In this document: positions 1-6,648 of the stretch, in pieces
Position numbering within the stretch: the stretch's first letter is position 1
Layout: each line of letters starts with the position of its first letter
From: an uncultured Prevotella sp.
GTDB taxonomy: Bacteria > Bacteroidota > Bacteroidia > Bacteroidales > Bacteroidaceae
Assembly: GCA_946625715.1 (NCBI GenBank)
Contig: CAMOTK010000090.1
Coordinates: 1 to 7,891, forward strand
Direction: 5' to 3'
Length of the DNA stretch: 7,891 bases
The notes under the pieces: model-generated
The model's database searches: none
What the model was told of the DNA's origin: nothing
Seen by the model: only the letters and a program-made list of their open reading frames with translations
Made by a program: the position numbers and the translations under genes

Positions 1-528
1 GTTCACCCACAGATAGGGCTTTGAAATTTCACAGAAGCACAAGTTATTAATATTGGTAAAAGTCAGAGACCATGCATCAGCCACATCATATTGTGGGTCA
101 AAATAGTTTTCCACGGGATCGAGTTTGTAATCGTTGGTCGTTCCGATACCTTGGATCACAGCACCCAACTCATCGGCTTTAAAGGTCAATGTCGAGTAAG
201 TTTCGTTTGTTCCATAATTGGTTTGGCCTCCATATTTGATTAGATAGGTTTGACCATTATCGGTATTCACATTAAAGATAGAAACACCGACGAGGTTGAT
301 GGTCATACTCGAGCGCGTAACGATGATTTGACCATTAGCATGGACATTGTTGAGCGTCAGCGTTTCAGACTGGGCATCAAAGCTGACCGTACCAGCTGTG
401 ATGTTTTCACCCTTGACGTTTGTCGCATTCTCACTGGTCACCTCAACACCTGCAACGGTGATGCCGTAGTCCTCGGCCAATGTTCTCAACGGCATGAGCA
501 ACAGGGCCAGTAATAGTATTTTCTTCAT
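1..528 (-). CDS. Secreted hypothetical protein, N-terminal part (cut by window edge)
   Basis: An open frame runs from an ATG at 526-528 to the left edge without a stop, giving 176 codons. Residues 1-18 form a signal peptide (lysines, then ILLLALLLMPLRTLA), with likely cleavage before E19, so the product is exported. The mature part begins DYGITVAGVEVTSENATNV and continues with short beta-rich stretches (GTVSFDAQSETLTLNN). This layout recurs in secreted Prevotella and Bacteroides proteins of unknown role that have a repetitive beta-rich N-terminus; that match is from memory. No catalytic motif is visible and the C-terminus is missing, so I assign no function. An in-frame ATG three codons upstream (535-537, MDKMKK) is an equally possible start. 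The gene is 156 bp from comF and has its own promoter-like motif, so it is probably transcribed separately. Confidence 0.8.
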   Translation of the reverse strand, partial: MKKILLLALLLMPLRTLAEDYGITVAGVEVTSENATNVKGENITAGTVSFDAQSETLTLNNVHANGQIIVTRSSMTINLVGVSIFNVNTDNGQTYLIKYGGQTNYGTNETYSTLTFKADELGAVIQGIGTTNDYKLDPVENYFDPQYDVADAWSLTFTNINNLCFCEISKPYLWVN

Positions 529-596
529 TTTATCCATAGCAAATACCGTATTTAATTATTCTACAAAAACTACACATTATTATATATTATACGCCA

Positions 597-604
597 CAAA
601 GATA
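597..604 (-). promoter_or_regulatory. Bacteroidetes -7 promoter element for the left-edge secreted gene
   Basis: The minus strand reads TATCTTTG, an exact match to the Bacteroidetes primary sigma -7 consensus TAnnTTTG. It lies about 70 bp upstream of the start codon in an AT-rich gap, implying a leader of roughly 60 nt. No clear TTTG is found 19-23 nt further upstream, so the -33 element is weak or absent. Confidence 0.5.
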
Positions 605-684
605 TAAAAAAATTCTAATATGGAACATTTTTCTATGAAAAATTTTCAAAAAAAAATAAAACTTCCTTTCAAATTGCCTTCTAC

Positions 685-1383
685 TTAAGAATGTGTAAAC
701 CCTAAGGAGAGAATGCTCAGACGCACACCCTCGGCTCGCAGGAGTACGGTGCCGCAGGCCATCATGGTGGCGCCCGTGGTCACGATATCGTCTATCAGCA
801 GCAGGTGCTTGCCGCTGATGGCCTCGGCATTGCGAAGGGCAAAGACGCCATCTACGTTCTCGCGGCGCTCCTGCCCACTCAGACGGGTCTGGCTCTGCAC
901 GAAGGTGGTGCGCCTAACCACCTGACTGAGCACGGGCAAGCCCGTCTGCTCGGCTACGCCAAGGGCTATCTCCCGGCTCTGGTTGTAGCCGCGCTGACGC
1001 TCTCGCTTAGGTGAAAGGGGCACGGGCACTAAGGCGTCGATGCCATCGAAAAAGCCGGCATCGGCAAAGCGGCGGGCGGCGGTGGCGCCCAGCGCGAAAG
1101 CCGCATCGGGCCGGTTGTAGTATTTCAGGGCATAGACGAGCTGGCTGGTTTGCGCCTGCGGTGCATAAAGAAAGAGGGCGGCGGCCTTCTCTAAAGGCAT
1201 CTGCCCCCAGAACAGGCGTGCCATAGGGTTGTCGAAAGGTGCAAGATGGAAGTCGGCATAGGTGATGTGGAACTGGCAGACGCTGCAAACCACCTCTTCA
1301 GCGGCCGACAGGCGCTGGCCACACGCCACGCAACGGCGCGGCTGTACGAAGTCGAGCAGCTTAGTCAGGATACTGTATCTCAT
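685..1383 (-). CDS. comF: ComF family protein (phosphoribosyltransferase fold, competence-associated)
   Basis: The product is 232 residues, the usual ComFC/ComF length. The N-terminus carries a four-cysteine zinc-ribbon pattern (C18, C21, C33, C36). RGYNQS lies at 131-136, and a type I phosphoribosyltransferase PRPP-binding loop, LLLIDDIVTTGAT, at about 194-206. ComF proteins act in the cytoplasm and are needed for DNA uptake in several naturally transformable bacteria; their exact reaction is unsettled, and its role here is inferred. The frame stays open upstream to 1578, but I chose the ATG at 1381-1383 because MRYSILTKLLDFVQPRRC matches the typical family N-terminus. The longer version would add 65 serine- and arginine-rich residues that are only an out-of-frame reading of recX. 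This start overlaps the end of recX by 23 nt, which suggests translational coupling. It is the last gene of the prmC-recX-comF operon. Confidence 0.9.
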   Translation of the reverse strand: MRYSILTKLLDFVQPRRCVACGQRLSAAEEVVCSVCQFHITYADFHLAPFDNPMARLFWGQMPLEKAAALFLYAPQAQTSQLVYALKYYNRPDAAFALGATAARRFADAGFFDGIDALVPVPLSPKRERQRGYNQSREIALGVAEQTGLPVLSQVVRRTTFVQSQTRLSGQERRENVDGVFALRNAEAISGKHLLLIDDIVTTGATMMACGTVLLRAEGVRLSILSLGFTHS

Positions 1384-1840
1384 CTTCGACGTGCAGGCAT
1401 TGACGGATGATGTCGAACGTGAAGCCGCGCGACAGCGCAAAGCGAATGAGCTTCTGACTGAGCTCGTAGTCGTTGGCGGCCTTGGTGGTGCGGCGCTTCT
1501 GCTGAAGCAAGGGGCGCAGCACGTCGAGATAGTCCTCGTCGTCAATCTCGCTGAGCACACGCTGCTGCGTGTCGGCATCGATGTGCTTCTGCCAGAGGGC
1601 CTGTTCCACCTTGCGGCGGCCCCATTTGTTGTAGCGCACCTTGTCTTTCACAAACGCACGCGCAAAGCGCTCGTCGTCGACATAGCGCTCTGCCACCAGC
1701 CGCTGCATCACGCGGGCCTGGGCGGCTTCGTCTATCTCCCAGCGCCGCATCTTCTCGGTCAGTTCCCACTGGCAGTGCTCGCCCTGCGCACAGAGGGCGG
1801 CCAGTTGCAGGTAGGCTTCTTGTTCGGTCTTCACTTTCAT
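1361..1840 (-). CDS. recX: Regulatory protein RecX (RecA modulator)
   Basis: The product is 159 residues, within the RecX range, and is predicted to be all-helical like the three-helix repeats of the family. The best signature is the central block at about 51-82 (ERYVDDERFARAF, then KVRYNKWGRRKVEQAL), which matches the family's conserved Y-x-D-D-x-x-F-A plus W-G core. A third repeat ends with LIRFALSRGF at 131-140. RecX binds RecA filaments in the cytoplasm and usually limits recombination and SOS activity. The ATG overlaps the stop of prmC (ATG 1838-1840, TGA 1837-1839), so translation is probably coupled. The 3' end overlaps the start of comF. In many bacteria recX sits beside recA; here it lies in an unrelated operon. 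Confidence 0.92.
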   Translation of the reverse strand: MKVKTEQEAYLQLAALCAQGEHCQWELTEKMRRWEIDEAAQARVMQRLVAERYVDDERFARAFVKDKVRYNKWGRRKVEQALWQKHIDADTQQRVLSEIDDEDYLDVLRPLLQQKRRTTKAANDYELSQKLIRFALSRGFTFDIIRQCLHVEDEIQYPD

Positions 1841-2667
1841 AGCGTGGCTTTGATGAATCGCTGTTTGCCAAACTGGTCGTTGCGCACGGCGATGTCGCGG
1901 TACGACTGTTGCTGCAACAACTGCTGCAGCTCGTCGACAAACAGGGGATTGATTTCAAAAAACAGTTGGCCGCCGGCCGTCAGCGCCTGCCGTCCGAACT
2001 GCGCAATGGCGCGATAGAACAGCAGCGGGTCGGCTTGGGGCACGAAGAGGGCCAGCGACGGCTCATGGTCGAGCACGCGCGCTTCCATCTGGCTGCGCTC
2101 GGCCGGCGTGATATAGGGCGGGTTGCTGACAATGGCAGAGTAGCGGGCGTCCGACGGCGACGCACTGAGGATGTCCACTTGGCGGAAAGCCACGTCTACA
2201 TGGGTGCGGCGGGCGTTCTCGGCGGCTGTGTGCAGGGCCTCGTCGGCAATGTCCCATGCCTCGACCTCGGCCTCAGGCAGTTCGGCGGCCAGCGTGCAGG
2301 CTATGCAGCCCGAGCCGGTGCCTATGTCGAGCAGGCGCGGCCTGTGCTCGGCCTGCAGTTGCTTTACGACCCACGCACAAAGTTCATACGTCTCGGGCCG
2401 TGGAATGAGCACACCCGGGGCTACGCTGAAGGTGCGCGGACCGAAGTCGGCCTGGCCCAGCACATACTGCACGGGCTCGTTCTGTTGCAGCCGCAGTGCA
2501 ATTTTCTCTAATTCGCGTTGGTCGTCTGCCGATAATTGTGTAACTTTGCCGCAGAGAATGTCGGCCATCGACAGGCCGAAGCGCACTTCCAGCACCATAC
2601 GGGCCACCGCTTTCGCCTCGCCCGCATCGTAGTTGGTAAGCCGATGCCACAGTTCTTCGTAGGTCAT
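1837..2667 (-). CDS. prmC: Peptide chain release factor N5-glutamine methyltransferase PrmC (HemK)
   Basis: The enzyme transfers a methyl group from S-adenosylmethionine to the glutamine of the GGQ motif in release factors 1 and 2, which aids termination of translation. From the chosen start it has 276 residues, typical for PrmC. A helical release-factor-binding domain (about 1-85) is followed by GVLIPRPET (85-93), the SAM-binding loop LLDIGTGSGC (112-121), and the catalytic NPPY (182-185) that binds the target glutamine. EIN lies near 238-240. An in-frame ATG seven codons upstream (2686-2688) would add MLTFAGV. I prefer 2667 because family members usually begin close to MTYEELWHRL and because a -7 promoter motif lies between the two starts. 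It is the first gene of the operon and is divergent from ribD. Confidence 0.93.
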   Translation of the reverse strand: MTYEELWHRLTNYDAGEAKAVARMVLEVRFGLSMADILCGKVTQLSADDQRELEKIALRLQQNEPVQYVLGQADFGPRTFSVAPGVLIPRPETYELCAWVVKQLQAEHRPRLLDIGTGSGCIACTLAAELPEAEVEAWDIADEALHTAAENARRTHVDVAFRQVDILSASPSDARYSAIVSNPPYITPAERSQMEARVLDHEPSLALFVPQADPLLFYRAIAQFGRQALTAGGQLFFEINPLFVDELQQLLQQQSYRDIAVRNDQFGKQRFIKATL

Positions 2668-2675
2668 AACGCCTG

Positions 2676-2683
2676 CAAAAGTA
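2676..2683 (-). promoter_or_regulatory. Candidate -7 promoter element for the prmC-recX-comF operon
   Basis: The minus strand reads TACTTTTG, matching TAnnTTTG. It lies 9-16 bp from the preferred prmC start codon, so transcription from it would begin almost at the ATG and leave little or no leader. No good TTTG is seen 19-23 nt upstream. It is therefore a plausible but unproven promoter. Confidence 0.35.
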
Positions 2684-2735
2684 AGCATTTTTTGGGAGTT
2701 GAAGAAGTTAATGGAGTAAAAATTTAAAGGAATCT

Positions 2736-3656
2736 ATGACGGAAGACGAGAAATACATGCGCCGATGCCTGCAACTGGCACTGGGCGGACGACAGAACGC
2801 TAAGCCCAACCCCATGGTGGGCGCCGTGATTGTGGCCGACGGCCGCGTGATTGGCGAGGGCTACCACGTGCGCTGCGGCGAGGGGCATGCCGAGGTGAAC
2901 GCCTTTGCATCGGTGCGCCCCGAAGACGAGCCGCTGCTCAGCAGGGCCACGATGTACGTGTCGCTCGAGCCTTGCTCGCACTTCGGCAAGACGCCACCCT
3001 GTGCCGACCTCATCGTCAGCAAGGGCGTAAGGCGCGTGGTCGTGGGCTGTCAGGACGACTTTGCCGAAGTGCAGGGCCGCGGCATCAGGAAGCTGCGCGA
3101 GGCGGGCATCGACGTCACCGTTGGCGTGCTCGAAGACGCCTGTCGCTGGCTCAACCGCCGCTTTTTCACCTTCCATCGCCTGCAGCGCCCCTACATTATT
3201 TTGAAATGGGCACAGACGGCCAACGGCTTCATCGACAACCAAGGGCAGGCACTGCCCATCTCGTCGCCCTTCACGCAGATGCTGGCCCACAAGTTGCGGG
3301 CCGAGGAAGACGCGATTCTCGTGGGCCGCGTGACCGACGAGCGCGAACATCCGCAACTGAACGTGCGCCATTGGGCCGGCAACAGCCCCAAGCGACTGGT
3401 CGTCGACCGCCACCATCCGCTCAATCTGGCCAATCTGCACGCACATAACATCCAGTCGCTCATCGTTGAGGGCGGCGCACAGACGCTTAACAGTTTTCTG
3501 GAAAAAGGGCTTTGGGACGAACTGCGCATAGAAACCAACCTCGGGCTCACCGTCAGCGGTGGCACCCGTGCGCCGCAGGTGCCCCAAAACGCAAACGTTC
3601 TGACCACAGAAACCTATGGTCAGAACGTTATCACTTGGTTTTCCAAACAGGACTAA
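2736..3656 (+). CDS. ribD: Bifunctional riboflavin biosynthesis deaminase/reductase RibD
   Basis: RibD performs the second and third steps of riboflavin synthesis: deamination of the pyrimidine made from GTP, then NADPH-dependent reduction of its ribose. The N-terminal deaminase (about 1-145) has the complete zinc site: HAE at 51-53, then PCSHFGKTPPC with C80 and C89. The reductase half (about 150-306) shows ILKWAQTANGFID, GRVTDEREHPQLNVRHW and SLIVEGG (241-247). At 306 residues it is short for RibD (E. coli and B. subtilis proteins are about 360). The loss is local: only about 15 residues separate VVDR (222-225) from SLIVEGG, where E. coli RibD has over 60. All catalytic motifs I can check remain, so I expect activity. 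AAAGG precedes the ATG by five bases. The gene stands alone, divergent from prmC and convergent with the barrel gene. Confidence 0.93.
   Translation: MTEDEKYMRRCLQLALGGRQNAKPNPMVGAVIVADGRVIGEGYHVRCGEGHAEVNAFASVRPEDEPLLSRATMYVSLEPCSHFGKTPPCADLIVSKGVRRVVVGCQDDFAEVQGRGIRKLREAGIDVTVGVLEDACRWLNRRFFTFHRLQRPYIILKWAQTANGFIDNQGQALPISSPFTQMLAHKLRAEEDAILVGRVTDEREHPQLNVRHWAGNSPKRLVVDRHHPLNLANLHAHNIQSLIVEGGAQTLNSFLEKGLWDELRIETNLGLTVSGGTRAPQVPQNANVLTTETYGQNVITWFSKQD
3594..3629 (-). terminator. Perfect 13-bp inverted repeat, candidate terminator within ribD coding end
   Basis: AACGTTCTGACCA (3594-3606) and its exact reverse complement TGGTCAGAACGTT (3617-3629) flank a 10-nt loop. On the minus strand the repeat begins 30 nt after the stop of the outer-membrane barrel gene and is followed by the T-rich TGCGTTTTGG, as in an intrinsic terminator. 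On the plus strand it lies 24 nt before the ribD stop codon and has a poorer T-tract, so termination there would give a transcript without a stop. I therefore assign it to the minus strand. Six of the 13 pairs are G-C. Confidence 0.5.
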
Positions 3657-3659
3657 TCC

Positions 3660-6185
3660 TTACTCATCGAAGCCACCGCCATAGCCGCCCTGCGTGTCGT
3701 CGTCGGTCTGCTGCATGTCGTCGCGCTGCGGACGGCGCTTAGGCGTCAGGTTGCCGAAGTTCCACGTCAGCTGCAGGTTGATGCGCGGGTCGCGCCAGCC
3801 CTTCTGATGGCGCCAGAAGGTGGGACCTTCGGTGTAGTTCTCCCAGCGGTTGGTCTTGAACACGTCGCGCCAGTTGAGCGCCAAAGCAAAGGTTTTGTTG
3901 AGGAAGGTCTTGCGAATGCCCAGGTCGAGCGAACCGTTGGGCTTGCGATAGCCTTGCGTGATGACCGAACGCGAACGGAAGTTGCCCGTGGCCTGCACGC
4001 TGATGGCGTAGGGCAGGATGACGGATGCCAGCATGCGGGCATCCCACGAGAAGCTCTTGTCCGACTCGCCCGTCACGGTCTGTCCCTCGACGATGGTCTT
4101 GAAACCGTCGAGCTTGTAGTAATAGCCGTTGAGGGTGGTGGTGAGGTCGAGTATTTTCCAAAGTTTATTCTTCACAATGAGCTCCACGCCGGCACGCTGA
4201 CTCTTGGCCACGTTGAGCTGGGTCATGTACATGACGGTGGCGCCCGTCGACGGGTCGATGCCTTGGTAGCGAATGCGCTGCATGACATCGGTGGTCGGCC
4301 GGTAGTAGGCACCGAAGGAGAGCGTGTGCTGCGGCCACGTCTTGAGGAAATTGAGCGAGAAGGAGTTGGTGAACTCGGGCGTCAGGAGCGGATTGCCAAA
4401 TTCAATCATCGAGGCGTCGCGCGTGTTCTTGAACGAGTTGAGCTGTCCGCCCCACGGACGGCGCAGGCGACGCGTGTAGTTCAGCTGTATCTGGGCCGTC
4501 TCGGTGATGTTGTAGTTCAGGAAGAGCGAGGGGAAGAGCTGGAAATAGTCTTTCTTGAACGGCTCGTCCTTGGCGGCACCGTTGTATTCCTGGTCGTAGG
4601 TATAGCTTTCGGTGTTCACCTTCCAGTATTCGCCGCGCACGCCGGCCATCACGCCGAAGCGGCCGAAGCGCATGTTGGCCGAGGCATAGAGTGCATGCAC
4701 GTCCATGTCGTAGATGAAGCGGTTGAAGAAGTAGGGGTCGTCGACGTAGGTCTGCTGTGCCTCTACCCAGTCTTTCGACTCCTGCGGGGTGTTCTCGTGC
4801 GAGAAGCGGCCGTTGTAGCCGGCCTCAACCTTCAGGTTCTCTGAAATCTGGTTCTCGTAGTCGAGCTTGGCTTCCCAGCTGCGGTTGTTGATGTGCATGG
4901 GCCGATACTGCTGCGAGAAGGTGGCAGGGGTATCGTCGTAGTAGGAAGTATCGTTGCGGTAGGTGTTGGAGCCGTCGCTCATCCACTTGTTGAACGACAG
5001 CACGAAGTCGAGCTTATGGGTGCCTTTGTCGTTGAACTGGTGGGTATAGCCCAATTCGCCGTGATACATGTGGTTGTTGCCGTCGCCGGCGGTCTGGCGC
5101 TTCAGCAGGCGGTTGGGCACCTGTGCGCCTGCGGCGTCGAACGTGCCATACTGGTAGGTGGTCAGGTTGTCGTTAGAGCGGTTGCCGTGCATGGTCATGC
5201 CCGAGAGCGAGATGTCGTCGCTCTTGGTGACGTGGAAGGTCAGACCGGCACGGGCAAAGAGTCCCCCACCCTTGTTCTCGTTGTCGCCCTCGCTCGTCTG
5301 GTAGTTCCGGAACAGTCCTGCGGCGTCCTTATAGCGCTGGTCGCTCATGTTGCCGCCACCGCCGCGCCGACGGCGATAGCCCACGTTGGCGTATGCGTCG
5401 AGCAGGCCGCTGGAGTAGTTGATGTTGCCGCCAACGTTCCAGCCCTTCTGCTGGTTGGCACCGGCCTGCAACGAACCGTAGTAGCCGGCTTTGCGGTCGC
5501 GCTTGAGGATGATGTTGATGATGCCGGCCGTGCCTTCGGGCGAATACTTCGACGAAGGATTGTCGATGACTTCAATGCGCTCGATGCTCTCGGCAGGTAT
5601 CTGCTGCAGTATCTCGCCGCGGTTGTCGCTGGTCAGACCGCTGGCCTTGCCGTTGATCCACACCTCGACGCTCGAGTTGCCGCGCAGGGAGATTTCGCCG
5701 TCGGTGGTCACTTCCACCGAGGGAATGTTTTCGAGCAGGTCGCTGGCCGAACCGCCGGCAGCCGCCAGCACCTCGTCGACGGTGAAGGTCTTGCGGTCTA
5801 CTTCCAGTTTCATCTGCGAGCGCTGGCCCGTCACCTGCACTTCCTGCAGCACCGTGGCGTCTTCGGCCAGATAGAGCACGGCATAGCTGTGGCGGCGCTG
5901 CTGTGGCGACAGCCGGAAGCGGCGCGTCAGGGTCTTATACCCCACAAACGACACCTGCAACGTGTACTGACCATCGGCCAGGCCACCAATGTTGAAGTGG
6001 CCGCCGGCATCGGTCACGCTGCCTTTTACCAACTTGCCCGTACTGCTATTGAGTACACTGACATTTACAAACTGAAGTGCATCGTTCGTCTGCTTGTCGA
6101 CCACTCGGCCGCGCACCGAACCTTGTGCCCAAAGGGTGAGCACACCAAATAAAAGCGATACAAATAGGAATACAAAACGTTTCAT
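3660..6185 (-). CDS. Outer-membrane beta-barrel protein, TonB-dependent-receptor-like
   Basis: This 841-residue protein has a signal peptide (1-21, ending LTLWAQ). Next is a carboxypeptidase-regulatory-like beta-sandwich (about 22-110: GSVRGRVVDKQTNDALQFVN, then VSFVGYKTL). The linker VLQEVQVTG (112-120) resembles a TonB-box region. A plug domain follows (about 125-230: ASDLLENIPSVEV, SLRGNSSVEVWINGK, IERIEVIDNPSSKYSPEGTA, GIINIILK). A long barrel with alternating aromatic and polar residues then runs to about 811. This order is that of the Bacteroidetes 'outer membrane beta-barrel family' proteins, which are related to TonB-dependent receptors but usually lack a SusD partner; none is seen here. 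The substrate cannot be predicted. The barrel ends with LQLTWNFG, followed by a 30-residue polar tail. No own promoter is visible in the 55-bp gap upstream, so it is probably cotranscribed with the small membrane protein gene. It converges on ribD with 3 nt between stops. Confidence 0.88.
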   Translation of the reverse strand: MKRFVFLFVSLLFGVLTLWAQGSVRGRVVDKQTNDALQFVNVSVLNSSTGKLVKGSVTDAGGHFNIGGLADGQYTLQVSFVGYKTLTRRFRLSPQQRRHSYAVLYLAEDATVLQEVQVTGQRSQMKLEVDRKTFTVDEVLAAAGGSASDLLENIPSVEVTTDGEISLRGNSSVEVWINGKASGLTSDNRGEILQQIPAESIERIEVIDNPSSKYSPEGTAGIINIILKRDRKAGYYGSLQAGANQQKGWNVGGNINYSSGLLDAYANVGYRRRRGGGGNMSDQRYKDAAGLFRNYQTSEGDNENKGGGLFARAGLTFHVTKSDDISLSGMTMHGNRSNDNLTTYQYGTFDAAGAQVPNRLLKRQTAGDGNNHMYHGELGYTHQFNDKGTHKLDFVLSFNKWMSDGSNTYRNDTSYYDDTPATFSQQYRPMHINNRSWEAKLDYENQISENLKVEAGYNGRFSHENTPQESKDWVEAQQTYVDDPYFFNRFIYDMDVHALYASANMRFGRFGVMAGVRGEYWKVNTESYTYDQEYNGAAKDEPFKKDYFQLFPSLFLNYNITETAQIQLNYTRRLRRPWGGQLNSFKNTRDASMIEFGNPLLTPEFTNSFSLNFLKTWPQHTLSFGAYYRPTTDVMQRIRYQGIDPSTGATVMYMTQLNVAKSQRAGVELIVKNKLWKILDLTTTLNGYYYKLDGFKTIVEGQTVTGESDKSFSWDARMLASVILPYAISVQATGNFRSRSVITQGYRKPNGSLDLGIRKTFLNKTFALALNWRDVFKTNRWENYTEGPTFWRHQKGWRDPRINLQLTWNFGNLTPKRRPQRDDMQQTDDDTQGGYGGGFDE

Positions 6186-6240
6186 ACGATACTATTGACG
6201 CAGGAAGCCGATGGAAGTTTAACTTTTCTTCCACACTTTT

Positions 6241-6543
6241 TTACGTCAGGTAGTAAAACAGTGCTGCAATAATAATCAGGAGATAAGAACAGCCTTTCCA
6301 GATTTTGCCAAACACATAGCAGGCCAGAATGAGCATCAGGACCATGAAGATGTCGGAAAAACCAATGGAGACGAACGGATGAAACTCTTCCATCTCTTCT
6401 TCGAGACCGGTATCCATGCCACGCCGTGCCATGTCGCCCATGCCGCCAATGGCCTCGTCGTCGTCATCGCCCTGAGCAAAGGCCAAGACAGCAGACCACA
6501 ACGAGAGGATGGTTAGATAGACCTTAAGTTTCCAGTTCTCCAC
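6241..6543 (-). CDS. Small exported or membrane protein of unknown function
   Basis: I do not recognise this 100-residue protein. Residues 7-24 look like a signal peptide (KVYLTILSLWSAVLAFAQ). A short acidic, glycine- and methionine-rich linker follows (GDDDDE at 25-30, LEEEMEEF at 47-54). Two hydrophobic segments come next, at about 61-78 (GFSDIFMVLMLILACYVF) and 84-99 (GCSYLLIIIAALFYYL), joined by GKIWK. This suggests an inner-membrane hairpin with a short acidic periplasmic segment, or three membrane spans if the first is not cleaved. The gene looks real: it has a strong -7 promoter motif just upstream, GC-rich codons like its neighbours, and a protein-like charge and hydrophobicity pattern. 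It lies 55 bp ahead of the barrel gene on the same strand, probably in one transcript, so a role linked to that protein is possible but unproven. Confidence 0.75.
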   Translation of the reverse strand: MENWKLKVYLTILSLWSAVLAFAQGDDDDEAIGGMGDMARRGMDTGLEEEMEEFHPFVSIGFSDIFMVLMLILACYVFGKIWKGCSYLLIIIAALFYYLT

Positions 6544-6563
6544 TATTTCTTATTTTTAGGATG

Positions 6564-6571
6564 CAAAGATA
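6564..6571 (-). promoter_or_regulatory. -7 promoter element for the small membrane protein and barrel genes
   Basis: The minus strand reads TATCTTTGCA, an exact TAnnTTTG with the favoured CA extension, 21 bp upstream of the start codon of the 100-residue gene. The nearest TTTG upstream is only 11 nt away, too close for a standard -33 element. Its position after the SGNH hydrolase gene suggests a new transcription unit that probably includes the barrel gene. Confidence 0.55.
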
Positions 6572-6625
6572 CTACATTATTTCAAAAAATCAGCATCTTT
6601 TCCTCTAAACATCAAACTTTTCACC

Positions 6626-6648
6626 TTTTAAAACACATTTTAAAACAC
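6626..6648. repeat. Two-copy direct repeat across the SGNH hydrolase stop codon
   Basis: TTTTAAAACAC occurs at 6626-6636 and again at 6638-6648, a 12-bp period. The second copy contains the stop codon (TAA on the minus strand, 6640-6642) and the last codons of the hydrolase gene. It is probably a small local duplication or slippage product. Confidence 0.6.

Noticed and set aside
627..643. AT-rich 7-bp hairpin (ATTTTTC/GAAAAAT, 3-nt loop) downstream of comF
   Set aside because: Only one of the seven pairs is G-C and the T-run precedes rather than follows it, so it is too weak to call a terminator.
1384..1578. A 65-codon upstream extension of comF
   Set aside because: The added residues are a serine- and arginine-rich reading of recX in another frame, and the family N-terminus fits the ATG at 1383.
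1262..2511. Plus-strand frames of 251 and 200 codons over recX and prmC
   Set aside because: They are in codon register with the minus-strand genes and show no signal, domain or promoter of their own.
2724..3587. A 287-codon minus-strand frame antisense to ribD
   Set aside because: It is also in codon register with ribD and is explained the same way; its translation has no recognisable motif while ribD has all its catalytic motifs.
3807..6152. Two long open frames (345 and 419 codons) on the plus strand, antisense to the barrel gene
   Set aside because: They are in exact codon register with the minus-strand gene. In that register an antisense stop needs a sense TTA, CTA or TCA codon, which are rare in this GC-rich gene. 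The translations are valine-rich and lack any domain, and the sense gene has a complete domain order.
6212..6233. 6-bp inverted repeat (TGGAAG/CTTCCA) between the small membrane protein and barrel genes
   Set aside because: The stem is short, the loop is 10 nt and no T-tract follows on the minus strand; chance is likely and the two genes still look cotranscribed.
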